NCBI GenBank assembly: GCA_018823125.1
Contig: JAHJIW010000011.1
Span: 62,001-126,000 of the forward strand
Length of the DNA: 64,000 bases
Source: Candidatus Margulisiibacteriota bacterium
GTDB lineage: Bacteria; Margulisbacteria; WOR-1; JAHJIW01
Direction: 5' to 3'
Made by a program: the position numbers and the translations under genes. Positions 11,871 to 20,914 of the stretch are shown here, in pieces. Each line of letters opens with the position of its first letter. Position 1 is the stretch's first letter. Below the pieces are notes generated by a model. That model worked only from the letters and a program-made list of their open reading frames with translations. It was not told the origin of the DNA and did no database searches.

Positions 11871-12997
11871 AAAAGCCATGCCTGCCGGCAGGCAGAAAAA
11901 AAATCCTGTTTATCTGGCACGCCGCAGTCGTCAGATCTTATCAACAATACATCGCCGAACTAGCCGAACACCATAATTTGGATATCACTCTGCTGATTCC
12001 CCAAGGCAGTGTCGAGGGCAGCAAATACCACAAAGCCTACAAACCACATACAGCAAATTATAAAGTAATTGTAGGCTACGCCCATTACCCTAAAGACCCG
12101 CTCATCAGTATTTATCCGGCTCTTCCCTATTATCTCTGGAAAGTAAAACCGGATTTAATCCATATGTTTGAAGAGCCGTATCATAACCTGGCCGCTTATT
12201 TAACTTTTTGGAAAAAAATAATCTGTCCCAAAGCAAAATTTATTTTCCAAACTTTTCAAAACCAAATTGAAGACTATCGTAAATCATGGGTAAAAATTCA
12301 AAATAAAACATTTGCAGCTTCTGGCGCAGCGATTGCCTGCGCCGAAGAGATGAAACAGGTTTTACTACACTGGGGATATAAAAAACCAATTTACGTAGTT
12401 TACCCGGGCATCGAAACTAATCTTTTTGCCCCCAAAGACGATACCGGACTTAGAAAAACATTAGAACTCGATAAATTTACCATTGGTTTTGCCGGTCGCA
12501 TGCTGGAAGAAAAAGGCATTGAAGATATTATCAATGCCGGAAAACTATTGAAGTTTCCCTACCAGCTGCTTTTTATCGGGGACGGCAAAGATAAAGCGAA
12601 ATTCAAAAAATTAACTGATAAAGCAGTTTGGATTGACGCCCAGCCCCCCGGAAAAATGAATAAATATTATAATTGCATGGACGTACTGGTGCTCCCTTCT
12701 CGCACCACTAAAAAATGGAAAGAACAGTTTGGCAGAGTAATTATTGAAGCGATGCTGTGCGGGGTTCCGGTGATTGGTTCTTCTTCGGGGGAGATCCCCA
12801 GAGTTATCGGGGACGCCGGACTAATTTTTAAAGAACAGGATTCCCAGGAATTAGCCGAAAGAATTACTTCACTGTACGAAAGTGCACCCTTAAGGAACGA
12901 ATTAGCTGAAAGAGGCTTGAGTTACGCAAAGCAATTCGACTGGAAATACGTTGCAGACAAAGTTCACAAAATTTATATGAGCTTATTATACGAATAA
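11867..12997 (+). CDS. family 4-type glycosyltransferase
   Basis: The 376-residue protein is a GT-B glycosyltransferase of the GT4 type. The donor half carries GFAGRMLEEKGIEDII, and the EX7E-like motif region reads FGRVIIEAMLCGVPVIGSSSGEIPRVIGDAGLIF. It probably adds a sugar to a lipid-linked glycan in the cytoplasm. Residues 4-9 (PCLPAGR region) are encoded by a 16-bp palindrome (11879-11894) that interrupts an otherwise ordinary N-terminus; without it the start would read MKKKKILFIWHA. It overlaps its neighbours by 4 nt and 1 nt. Confidence 0.88.
   Translation: MKKPCLPAGRKKILFIWHAAVVRSYQQYIAELAEHHNLDITLLIPQGSVEGSKYHKAYKPHTANYKVIVGYAHYPKDPLISIYPALPYYLWKVKPDLIHMFEEPYHNLAAYLTFWKKIICPKAKFIFQTFQNQIEDYRKSWVKIQNKTFAASGAAIACAEEMKQVLLHWGYKKPIYVVYPGIETNLFAPKDDTGLRKTLELDKFTIGFAGRMLEEKGIEDIINAGKLLKFPYQLLFIGDGKDKAKFKKLTDKAVWIDAQPPGKMNKYYNCMDVLVLPSRTTKKWKEQFGRVIIEAMLCGVPVIGSSSGEIPRVIGDAGLIFKEQDSQELAERITSLYESAPLRNELAERGLSYAKQFDWKYVADKVHKIYMSLLYE
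11879..11894 (+). repeat. 16-bp perfect palindrome inside a coding region
   Basis: TGCCTGCCGGCAGGCA is its own reverse complement. It lies at codons 5-10 of the glycosyltransferase and keeps the reading frame open, adding CLPAG to the protein. It looks like an inserted dispersed repeat related in style to the thrC leader repeat. Confidence 0.7.
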
Positions 12998-14343
12998 TGC
13001 AGATAAATAAAGAAAAAATTAAAAAAATACTATTAATCCGTCCCGAAATGATCGGAGATTACGTTATCATCACTCCGGCGATCACCGCACTTAAAAACGC
13101 TTTCCCCAATGCTAAAATCGCAATTTTTATTAAAGAAATGACTAAATCCTTAGTAGAAACTAATCCGGATATCGACGAAATCATCCTGGATCCAAACCAA
13201 ATAAAAAAGGGCAGCTTTGATTTAGCGATTGATTTTTATGGCGATCCCAAATATGCCCGCCTGATTTACCTATGCCGCATCCCCTATCGTATCGGTGACT
13301 GCTCCAGAATTTTAAATTGTCTTTTTTATAACGTGAGGGTTTTCATTAACTGGCGAGATTTCACTAAACATTATCTCGAACATTATCTGGAGCTGTTAAG
13401 ACCTTTGGGAATAGAAGTAAAAGATCCAAAAATAAATATTCGACCTGCTAAATCTGCAGAAGAGTCAGTTAAAAAACTGCTCCCGTCCGGTAAATACATC
13501 GGTTTACATATTGGCACCGGTGGATCAAACCGCTCCTGGACCAGCAAAAACTTTGCTAAAACTGCAGAGCTCATTATGGAAAAGCTGGGACTGCAGGTAG
13601 TGCTTTTGGGTGGCAAGAAGGAGGAGGCAAAGGCAAAGGAAATTATGAACCTCTCCAATCCCAAGCCCATTAATCTGGTTAATAAAATATCGCTTCCTGA
13701 ATTAGCTGCGGTTTTAAGTAAACTAGCGGTTTACGTAGGTTCAGACACCGGACCCTTTCACCTGGCAGCCGGACTTGGTATTCCAATCGTAGCCCTAATG
13801 CCCACCAAATTTGTAAAGCCAACTCAATGGGGACCGTGGAATACCCGCAATATAGTATTGCGGCCAAATAGTCCGTGTGATAAAGCCTGTAATCCTCGCT
13901 CCTGCAAAGATTCAACCTGCCTGATTAAAATTAGCCCGGATGAAGTGCTATCTGCCATTCAAAGTTTAATGGCCGGCGGTGGCAATAATACATTGGAAGA
14001 AAGTAAAAAGGACTGGATCAAAAAGAGCCTTAATATATTACTGATAGGGAAAGATTTGAAAAACCTGGAAAAAGCAAGTTCCCTGCTTTTTAACGACGAT
14101 TACCGCGCATGTTCTATCAAGAATGCTTCGTTAAGAAAATTATTAAGCATTTTTGTTAAAGAAGATATAAACATTTTACACTCACTGGATAGCGGACCAA
14201 ACTTTAAATTGCGCCTGGCCTGCCTATTATCCAGCATTAAATTGTTACTGCCGGTTTTATTTATTAAAACCACGCAAGCTTTTAACCAAAGCAGCGAGAT
14301 AATTGATATTTATTTAAAAACATTATGCCGAAAATTCCATTAG
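12997..14343 (+). CDS. heptosyltransferase-family (GT9) protein with C-terminal extension
   Basis: Residues 1-325 match GT9 heptosyltransferases: KILLIRPEMIGDYVIITPAI at the N-terminus, GLHIGTGGSNRSW in the middle, and VGSDTGPFHLAAGLGIPIVALM for donor binding. A Cys-rich CDKACNPRSCKDSTC segment follows, as in the next gene. The protein then continues about 115 residues beyond a normal GT9, from about residue 330, with no motif I recognise. It probably adds a heptose-like sugar to the lipopolysaccharide core. The next gene is a second GT9 whose start overlaps this one by 19 nt. Confidence 0.88.
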   Translation: MQINKEKIKKILLIRPEMIGDYVIITPAITALKNAFPNAKIAIFIKEMTKSLVETNPDIDEIILDPNQIKKGSFDLAIDFYGDPKYARLIYLCRIPYRIGDCSRILNCLFYNVRVFINWRDFTKHYLEHYLELLRPLGIEVKDPKINIRPAKSAEESVKKLLPSGKYIGLHIGTGGSNRSWTSKNFAKTAELIMEKLGLQVVLLGGKKEEAKAKEIMNLSNPKPINLVNKISLPELAAVLSKLAVYVGSDTGPFHLAAGLGIPIVALMPTKFVKPTQWGPWNTRNIVLRPNSPCDKACNPRSCKDSTCLIKISPDEVLSAIQSLMAGGGNNTLEESKKDWIKKSLNILLIGKDLKNLEKASSLLFNDDYRACSIKNASLRKLLSIFVKEDINILHSLDSGPNFKLRLACLLSSIKLLLPVLFIKTTQAFNQSSEIIDIYLKTLCRKFH

Positions 14344-15362
14344 AAAAAATTAAAAAGGTTTTAATCGTTCGCCCCGAAATGATCGGAGATATTATTATAT
14401 TAACTCCGCTTGTATCTGCGATTAAAAATGCCATTCCGGGGGTTCAAATTACCCTTTTGATTCAACCGCAGACCGAAGATGTCATTAAAAACAATCCCGA
14501 AATTAATAATTATATTTTCACTAAGAAAAAAACCACTCTATCTGAAAAAATTGAATTATTCAACATCATCCGGGCCGAAAAGTTTGATCTTTCGATCGTT
14601 TTTGAAGATAATCCTACCCCCGAATACGCCCTGCTTTGTTTTTTAGCCGGGATCCCCTACCGGATCGGCGATAAAGCCCGCATCCTTTACGGCTGGGCCT
14701 ATAATTACGGCGTCTGGCTCAATTCTAGCGACCCCCAACCACATCAAATTGAACTTTATTCCCATTTACTAGAACCGTTAGCTATCAGCAACGTTAAACT
14801 TGATCTGCAATTACATACCGACGAAGCCAGCGAAAACGAAGTTTCGCAAATTTTAGAAAAACATGACCTCAAAAACTCTACGCTGGTGGGATTACACATT
14901 GGAACCGGCGGCGGCGACCGTCCCCTCTTGCCGCAAACCTATGCAATGATATCAGACGCAATCCAAGACAAAATGAAATGCTCGGTAGTATTACTAGGAG
15001 GGAAAAAAGAAGTAGAAACCGAGAAAAAAATCAAAACTTTTGCCAAAAGACCTTTTGTAAGTCTGGTAGACAAACTATCTTTATCAGGATTATTTGCGTT
15101 GATGGACTATTTAAATGTATTTATCGGCGTAAACAGCGGCCCTTTGCATGCCGCCTCCGCTAAAAAGGTGCCAGTGGTGGCCATTTATGTAGCTAATGAC
15201 GTAAGAGTAGAACGCTGGCTTCCCTGGATGACCAAATACACCATCATCCGCAGTAAAAATGACTGCAAATTACCCTGTAAACATCGTGAATGCACTTTTG
15301 ATTACTGCACCAGCGCCGTTGATCCCGAAGAAGTAGTTGAAGCGGCAGTAAATCTTTTATGA
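14325..15362 (+). CDS. heptosyltransferase-family (GT9) protein
   Basis: The 345-residue protein is a standard-length GT9 enzyme, clearly paralogous to the preceding gene. Shared pieces are VLIVRPEMIGDIIILTPLVSA, GLHIGTGGGDRP, a LGGKKEVETEKKI segment, VNSGPLHAASAKKVPVVAIY and a C-terminal CKLPCKHRECTFDYC. Tandem GT9 genes usually build successive inner-core sugars. The start overlaps the end of the upstream gene and the stop overlaps the next start by 4 nt, so the block is read as one operon. Confidence 0.9.
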   Translation: MPKIPLEKIKKVLIVRPEMIGDIIILTPLVSAIKNAIPGVQITLLIQPQTEDVIKNNPEINNYIFTKKKTTLSEKIELFNIIRAEKFDLSIVFEDNPTPEYALLCFLAGIPYRIGDKARILYGWAYNYGVWLNSSDPQPHQIELYSHLLEPLAISNVKLDLQLHTDEASENEVSQILEKHDLKNSTLVGLHIGTGGGDRPLLPQTYAMISDAIQDKMKCSVVLLGGKKEVETEKKIKTFAKRPFVSLVDKLSLSGLFALMDYLNVFIGVNSGPLHAASAKKVPVVAIYVANDVRVERWLPWMTKYTIIRSKNDCKLPCKHRECTFDYCTSAVDPEEVVEAAVNLL

Positions 15363-16516
15363 ATAAGAAAAAAATTGTTATTGATGCCCGGCCTCTTCAA
15401 CATTCTCCTCACCGGGGACTAGGAAGATATACCAGTAATTTATTAGATAACCTACTGACCCTTGGCCAAAACAATGATTTTCAACTTTATTTTGATCCTA
15501 ACTTTTCCATTGATCCACAATTTAAACGCTTCACTGAAGCACCCCATACTTTTGGAGTAAAACAGCCCTTTTTCATGAAAAATGATAGTATTTTGTATTA
15601 CCGATACTGGCTAAAAAAACAATTTTCCAAACTAAATTATGATTTAATTCACTTTACCGCCCAAATCCACCTGCCGCCGACACTTCCCAAAAACTCAATT
15701 ATCACCGTACATGATTTAATTAATTTTGCTCTCAAAAATATGTTTTATAAAATTAACTTTGCTTATCAGGCCGACGTAAAATATACCCGCAACATGTTAA
15801 ATGGTGCCCAAAAAATCATCGCCATTTCGGAAAACACCAAAAAAGACATCATTAATATATTAGGGATTGATGAGCAAAAAATCAAAGTTATCCATCAGGG
15901 CATCGAAGAACACTTTTCTAATGAATATTCAAAAGAAGAAACCGCTGCAGTGCTCAATAAATACAAAATAAAACAAGACTATCTGCTTTATTACGGCGGC
16001 TGTGAAAGCCGAAAAAACGTCTCACGTCTGATTGAAGTATTTTCGCAATTAGCAAAAGAATTTATCCACTTAAAATTAGTCATCATTACAAATCTAAATG
16101 ATCCACCTACTCATAAAATTCAAGAAGAAGTGAAAGAGTTAGCAATTGAAAATAAAGTGTCCATTATCGGCCAAGTATATGATAAAGTTTTAAAAATTTT
16201 GTTAAAAAATGCAAAGTTATTTATCATGCCTTCATTATACGAGGGTTTTGGGCTGCCACCGCTTGAAGCTAATGCCTGCGGTACACCAGTGATCTCGTCC
16301 AATGCTTCATCATTACCAGAGGTTTTAGGTGATGCCGCCTTATTTTTTGATCCACTCGATAAAAAACAAATGTACGATCAAATTAAGCTGGGTTTAACCA
16401 ATGATCATTTAAGAAGAGAACTAATTACCCGGGGCATTAAAAACGCGCAAAGATTTTCGTGGAAAAAGTGTGCAGAAAAAACCGTAGCATTATACGAAAA
16501 TTGTTATAATATATAA
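15359..16516 (+). CDS. family 4-type glycosyltransferase, mannosyltransferase-like
   Basis: The 385-residue GT-B protein has the N-terminal IDARPLQHSPHRGLGRYTSNLL typical of WbdB/WsaF-like mannosyl- or rhamnosyltransferases. The linker LLYYGGCESRKNVSRLIEVF opens the donor domain, and LYEGFGLPPLEANACGTPVISSNASSLPEVLGDAALFFDP holds the EX7E motif. It likely extends a surface polysaccharide or O-antigen precursor. It begins inside the last codon of the GT9 gene and is followed after 13 nt by a membrane glycosyltransferase with its own AAAGGA site. Confidence 0.88.
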   Translation: MNKKKIVIDARPLQHSPHRGLGRYTSNLLDNLLTLGQNNDFQLYFDPNFSIDPQFKRFTEAPHTFGVKQPFFMKNDSILYYRYWLKKQFSKLNYDLIHFTAQIHLPPTLPKNSIITVHDLINFALKNMFYKINFAYQADVKYTRNMLNGAQKIIAISENTKKDIINILGIDEQKIKVIHQGIEEHFSNEYSKEETAAVLNKYKIKQDYLLYYGGCESRKNVSRLIEVFSQLAKEFIHLKLVIITNLNDPPTHKIQEEVKELAIENKVSIIGQVYDKVLKILLKNAKLFIMPSLYEGFGLPPLEANACGTPVISSNASSLPEVLGDAALFFDPLDKKQMYDQIKLGLTNDHLRRELITRGIKNAQRFSWKKCAEKTVALYENCYNI

Positions 16517-16529
16517 AAGGAATGTAACT

Positions 16530-18137
16530 ATGGACCGCAAAAAAGAAATTCTAATAGTTTTATTACTTTTTATCTTTGCTTTTTTCTTATTTACCTGGCA
16601 AATCGGATCAATCCCGATTTTAGACGGGGATACCGCTTACAGCGCCACCATTGCCAAAAACATGCTGCAATCCGGCGACTGGATGACTCTCAAATACCAG
16701 GATTCAGGAGAAATCATCCCCAAGCCCCCGCTTTTCTACTGGATCATTGCCGCCGGCTTTAAAATTTTTGGCATTAATGAGTTTGGATTAAGTATCTTTC
16801 ACTCTTTGCTGGCAGCATTAACTATATTATTGACCTATTTAGTTACCCGCGAGCTTTTTAATAAGCGGATTGCTCTCTGGTCAAGTTTAATTCTTTTAAC
16901 TTCGGCACAGTTTTTCTATCAGGCGCGCTCACCGCTGCAGGATGTACCGCTTACTTTATTTATCACGGCGGCTTTCTACTGTTTTATTCTCTTTGAGAAG
17001 AGAAAGAATTATATCTTTTATTATCTCATTCCGATTTTTGCCGCTCTAGCCGTATTAACCAAGGGCCCCATCGGGTTGGTTTTAATTGGTTTGGTTTTAC
17101 TAATTTACGCCATTATCACCAAAAAATTCTTCAGTTACATCAACTTCCATCTAATCCTGGCGCTAATTCTATTCTTATTAGTAGTTTCTCCCTGGTTTAT
17201 TGCTGAGTACAAAATATTAGGCCCGGATTTCGCCAAAGTTTTCTGGAAAACTAACGTCGGACGGTTTTTCATGCCCACCGATCAAATCGGCAAAGACTTA
17301 AGCGCCCCCACCAAGCCCCAATATGATTTTTATACCTACATCGCCCAGCTCTTTATTTTATTCCTCCCCTGGTCGGGATTTTTGTATCCGGCCATCTTTT
17401 ATAATTTCAAGAGGGAAAAGGTTTTAATCGGCTGGGTGCTGGGGATTATTATATTTTTCTCGCTTTCACTTAATTATAAAATCGGGCGCTATATTTTGCC
17501 GGCCTACCCTGCGCTGGCCATGCTGGTGGCTAAATTTTTAGATGATGCCCTGAATAATTATGACAGTCTTAAAAAGCATCTCGCGGTATCAAAATGGATT
17601 TTGACTTTATTCATTCTGCCTTTTATGCTTGCCGCCACGATCTACTTCATCAAAGTATTTCCGTCAGAACAAGCTCTTTATCAGGGAATTGTTTTACCCT
17701 CACTCACCATTTTGTTCTTAGGATTGATCATCTCAACAATATTTCTTTTTAGAAAACAATTAAAGTACGCCATCGTAGGTTTTGCTACCACGGCCATTAT
17801 TACTTATCTGGTATTAATTCCATCCCTGGATATTTACTTTAAAAAAGCCAATCCGATCAAGGAATACTGCTTAACATTAAATCACATTATTAAACCCGGT
17901 AATCACGTGGTGCTATACGATGCCATTCCTTCTTCGCCGTTTGCGGCTTTCTACCTGGAGCATAAGTTTTTAAACACGCAAAACCATCAGGCCCTGCTCG
18001 AAAAATTAAAAAGCAGACAAAGAACCTACGTAATTTCTGAAAATCCAAAAGTGATCTCCCGGCTCGAAAAGATAGCAGGAATTAAGTTGAAAATCATTAG
18101 CCAAAATCCTAATTTTGTGCTATTTTCTAACCAATGA
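16530..18137 (+). CDS. ArnT/PMT-type membrane glycosyltransferase
   Basis: The 535-residue protein is a polytopic GT-C enzyme. The first loop contains the catalytic-type Asp motif in PILDGDTAYSATIAKNML, followed by GDWMTLKYQDSGEIIPKPPLFYWI, which strongly resembles the ArnT/PMT family. About ten further hydrophobic segments follow, then a soluble periplasmic C-terminus. ArnT uses a polyprenyl-phosphate sugar to modify lipid A. The next gene encodes a polyprenyl-phosphate-sugar-synthase-like enzyme and overlaps by 4 nt, so donor synthesis and transfer are probably coupled. The actual sugar is unknown. Confidence 0.87.
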   Translation: MDRKKEILIVLLLFIFAFFLFTWQIGSIPILDGDTAYSATIAKNMLQSGDWMTLKYQDSGEIIPKPPLFYWIIAAGFKIFGINEFGLSIFHSLLAALTILLTYLVTRELFNKRIALWSSLILLTSAQFFYQARSPLQDVPLTLFITAAFYCFILFEKRKNYIFYYLIPIFAALAVLTKGPIGLVLIGLVLLIYAIITKKFFSYINFHLILALILFLLVVSPWFIAEYKILGPDFAKVFWKTNVGRFFMPTDQIGKDLSAPTKPQYDFYTYIAQLFILFLPWSGFLYPAIFYNFKREKVLIGWVLGIIIFFSLSLNYKIGRYILPAYPALAMLVAKFLDDALNNYDSLKKHLAVSKWILTLFILPFMLAATIYFIKVFPSEQALYQGIVLPSLTILFLGLIISTIFLFRKQLKYAIVGFATTAIITYLVLIPSLDIYFKKANPIKEYCLTLNHIIKPGNHVVLYDAIPSSPFAAFYLEHKFLNTQNHQALLEKLKSRQRTYVISENPKVISRLEKIAGIKLKIISQNPNFVLFSNQ

Positions 18138-18811
18138 AATTATCAATAATCATTCCGGTTTATAACGAACAAAACACACTGCTGGAAATCCTAAAAAGAG
18201 TGCAGGCTCTCGACCTCAATAAGGAAATAATTATCGTCGACGACTACTCAACCGACCGCACCAGAGAAATTCTTTCCAAATACAAGGAAGCCAACACCAA
18301 AATAATTTTACAGAGCAAAAACCAAGGAAAAGGCGCCGCTATCCGCGAAGGAATTAAAATGGCCGGCGGCGACTACGTCATTATTCAGGATGCGGACCTC
18401 GAATATAATCCTCAAGAAATTTTAAAACTAATAAAATTGGTAATCGATGGTCAGGCACAGGTAGTATACGGGTCACGCTTCAAAGGAAAACATGTTTTCC
18501 GCTCGCTTTCCCATTATCTGGGCAATAAACTTTTAACCCTAATTACTAACCTGCTCTATCGCACCACTTTGACTGACATGGAAACCTGTTACAAATTAAT
18601 ACCAACCGATTTAATCAAACAAATTCCGCTCCGGGCTAACCGTTTTGATTTTGAGCCCGAAATCACCGCTAAAATCCTTAAAAGAGGATATAAAATAACC
18701 GAAGTCCCTATCTCTTACGACAGCCGCACCTTTGCGCAGGGCAAAAAAATCAGCTGGAAAGATGGGTTTGCGGCGATTTACGCACTAATAAAGTACAAAT
18801 TTAAGGATTAA
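18134..18811 (+). CDS. family 2 glycosyltransferase, DPM1-like
   Basis: The 225-residue protein is a GT-A enzyme resembling dolichol/polyprenyl-phosphate sugar synthases. Motifs are SIIIPVYNEQNTLLEIL, IIIVDDYSTDRT, the metal-binding QDADLEYNP, and the family-specific ETCYKLIPTDLI and RFDFEPEITAKILKRG. It has no C-terminal membrane domain. It probably makes the lipid-linked sugar donor for the membrane transferase encoded immediately upstream. The overlap of 4 nt supports coordinated translation. Confidence 0.88.
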   Translation: MKLSIIIPVYNEQNTLLEILKRVQALDLNKEIIIVDDYSTDRTREILSKYKEANTKIILQSKNQGKGAAIREGIKMAGGDYVIIQDADLEYNPQEILKLIKLVIDGQAQVVYGSRFKGKHVFRSLSHYLGNKLLTLITNLLYRTTLTDMETCYKLIPTDLIKQIPLRANRFDFEPEITAKILKRGYKITEVPISYDSRTFAQGKKISWKDGFAAIYALIKYKFKD

Positions 18812-18813
18812 CA

Positions 18814-19731
18814 ATGTACAAAGTAGTAGTATCAGTAGTCATCGGAACCTATAATCAAAAGGAAGTCTTAAGAAAAACCCTGCGCTCGCTTTTTGAACAA
18901 TCAATCGCTTACGATCTTTACGAAGTAATTGTAGTAGACAGCTCTTCAACCGACGGCACCGAAGAAATGATCCGCAGCTTAAATCCGCATTGCGACCTCG
19001 AATACATTAAACAACCTAATCTGGGCAAAGGCGCAGCCCGTAATCGAGGGATCAAAGAAGCGAAGGGTGACATCATCATCATAACTGACGCTGACATAAT
19101 TGCTAACGACCGCCTGGTAGAAGAACACCTCTTAATTCAAACCAAATACAAAAATGTAATTACCGAAGGTCTAGAATATAACTTTAAAAATATCAAAGGT
19201 AACCTTAAAGATCCCAACAACCTGGAACCCTACATCAAAGAAAAAATCAAACCCCTGCAAAAAATCAGGTGGTCATACTTTTTAACCGGAAATTTAGGAG
19301 CCAAGAAGAAAACACTATTAGAAGCCGGGCTTTTCGACGAAGATTTTACTGGCTACGGCTGGGAAGACATTGAACTGGGTTATCGTATCCATAAAATGGG
19401 GGTACCAATCATTTATCTACCCACCGCAATTAATTATCATTATCATCCGGTATCAGACGAAGAAACTGTAAACCGCAAATACAATATGGGCAAATCCGCC
19501 GCCCGTTTTTACCTCAAACATCCCAATTTTGAAATTAAGATGTTTTTAGGTTTAAATCCGCTGGCCATGTTTATCTTCAGAATAATGACTAAAAGCAAAT
19601 TCTTTAGAGATTTGGTCTTTAAGAAAGCCAATTTAAAGAAACCTAAAAGATTTTACACTTATTTAATGCATGAATACGTTTACCGCACCGGTATCATGGA
19701 CGGCATCAAGGAACTTACTGGGACAAAATGA
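18814..19731 (+). CDS. family 2 glycosyltransferase with galactosyltransferase-type C-terminal motif
   Basis: The 305-residue GT-A protein starts VSVVIGTYNQKEVLRKTLRSL and has VVDSSSTDGTEEM, a DxD-type DADIIANDR, and the acceptor-domain motif GYGWEDIELGYRIHKMG seen in chondroitin- and galactosyltransferase-type enzymes. The C-terminus is basic and hydrophobic and may sit on the membrane. Gaps to its neighbours are 2 nt upstream and a 4-nt overlap downstream. The specific acceptor and sugar cannot be read from sequence. Confidence 0.85.
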   Translation: MYKVVVSVVIGTYNQKEVLRKTLRSLFEQSIAYDLYEVIVVDSSSTDGTEEMIRSLNPHCDLEYIKQPNLGKGAARNRGIKEAKGDIIIITDADIIANDRLVEEHLLIQTKYKNVITEGLEYNFKNIKGNLKDPNNLEPYIKEKIKPLQKIRWSYFLTGNLGAKKKTLLEAGLFDEDFTGYGWEDIELGYRIHKMGVPIIYLPTAINYHYHPVSDEETVNRKYNMGKSAARFYLKHPNFEIKMFLGLNPLAMFIFRIMTKSKFFRDLVFKKANLKKPKRFYTYLMHEYVYRTGIMDGIKELTGTK

Positions 19732-20588
19732 ATACTAAAATCGATCTATCAATCATAATCTTAACCCATAACAATCCGGTTCTATTAGAAACATGCATCT
19801 GCTCCATTGTTGCGCACACTAAAGCCATAAATTACGAAATTATCGTTATTGCAAATAATTGCACTGACAACACGGCCGAAATGGTAAGAAAACGCTTCCG
19901 TGGAGCAGCGGTAATCGAAACCGAAACCAATGAAGGTTTCTGTCAGGCCAATAACCGCGGCATTAAAGTTGCCCGCGGCGAATACCTCTTGCTTTTAAAC
20001 GATGATACCGAAATATTAGACCAGGCCCTCGATATTCTAGTAAAGTTTATGCGGGAAAATAAAAATGTAGGCATTAGCGGCCCCCTCCTCTTAAACCCGG
20101 ACGGATCACCGCAACGCCAGGGCGGATTATTAGGCAAAAAATTCTGGAAAGCGAAGCGCCCCACCCCCTGTGATTTTGTGATTGGCGCCGCGCTCATCAT
20201 CCGGAGAGAAACATTAAACCAAATCGGCCCGTTAGACGAAAAACTATATTTTTATAACGACGACTTGGATTGGTGTCTTTCCGCCCGCAAAGTCGGCTGG
20301 AAAGTTTATATTGTTCCGGAAGCAAAAGTAATTCACTACGGCGGCTGGAGCACCAAACGCACCTTCTCTCGCAAGCATTTTGTAGAAGGATTTAAAGGCG
20401 GCCTGTATTTTTGCAAAAAACATTACGGACCAGTTGTTTTTGGAATCTACAAAGTTCTTTTATTAATACTTCTGCCAATAGCCATTGCATTTGCCTTTAT
20501 AGGTATGTTGTTATTCCGCGGGGAATTCAAAGAAAAGGTCAAAGCTTACCTCGAAGTTTACCGATTTGTGCTCTCTTCACCCCTTTGA
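19728..20588 (+). CDS. family 2 glycosyltransferase, rhamnosyltransferase-like
   Basis: The 286-residue protein resembles WbbL-type rhamnosyltransferases. It has LSIIILTHNNPVLLETCICS, NEGFCQANNRGIKVARGEYLLLLNDDTEI, VIGAALIIRRETLNQIGPLDE and DDLDWCLSARKVGWKVYIVPEAKVIHYGG, followed by one hydrophobic C-terminal segment (about residues 240-265) that may anchor it. It ends the glycan block. The -35 element of the rpmE promoter overlaps its last codons, marking a new transcription unit. Confidence 0.87.
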   Translation: MNTKIDLSIIILTHNNPVLLETCICSIVAHTKAINYEIIVIANNCTDNTAEMVRKRFRGAAVIETETNEGFCQANNRGIKVARGEYLLLLNDDTEILDQALDILVKFMRENKNVGISGPLLLNPDGSPQRQGGLLGKKFWKAKRPTPCDFVIGAALIIRRETLNQIGPLDEKLYFYNDDLDWCLSARKVGWKVYIVPEAKVIHYGGWSTKRTFSRKHFVEGFKGGLYFCKKHYGPVVFGIYKVLLLILLPIAIAFAFIGMLLFRGEFKEKVKAYLEVYRFVLSSPL

Positions 20589-20612
20589 GCAACCCCCTAT
20601 TTATGATATAAT
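20585..20612 (+). promoter_or_regulatory. sigma-70 promoter of rpmE
   Basis: TTGAGC (20585-20590) is followed after 16 nt by TATAAT (20607-20612). Transcription would start near 20619, leaving a short leader with an AGGAGG ribosome site before the rpmE ATG. Confidence 0.7.
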
Positions 20613-20643
20613 CACAGGGTTTTGTAACAGGAGGAATCACGAA

Positions 20644-20904
20644 ATGAAGGAAAAAATACACCCACAATACTATGCTGCCAAAGCGCACTGCGTTTGCGGC
20701 AAAACTTATGAAATTGGCTCTACCGAAAAAGATCTTAAGCTGGATATCTGCTCAAACTGTCACCCGCTGTTTACCGGCAAAGAAAAAATGATGGATATCG
20801 AAGGCCGCGTACAAAAATTCAAAAAGAAATATGCCGGGGTTAAGGTCAGCACCACCAAAAGAAAATCCAAGACTAAAAAGAAGAAAAAATCCGCCAAAAA
20901 GTAG
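20644..20904 (+). CDS. rpmE: ribosomal protein L31
   Basis: The 86-residue protein is bL31 of the 50S subunit. It has the zinc-type cysteines in AHCVCGKTYEIGS and LDICSNCHPLFTGKEK, then the conserved GRVQKFKKKY. The C-terminal tail is a lysine-rich extension ending in KKKKKSAKK. I start at the ATG at 20644, directly behind AGGAGG. The following DUF1385-prfA-prmC order is a conserved neighbourhood in several bacterial phyla. Confidence 0.94.
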   Translation: MKEKIHPQYYAAKAHCVCGKTYEIGSTEKDLKLDICSNCHPLFTGKEKMMDIEGRVQKFKKKYAGVKVSTTKRKSKTKKKKKSAKK

Positions 20905-20914
20905 CACCTAAATC

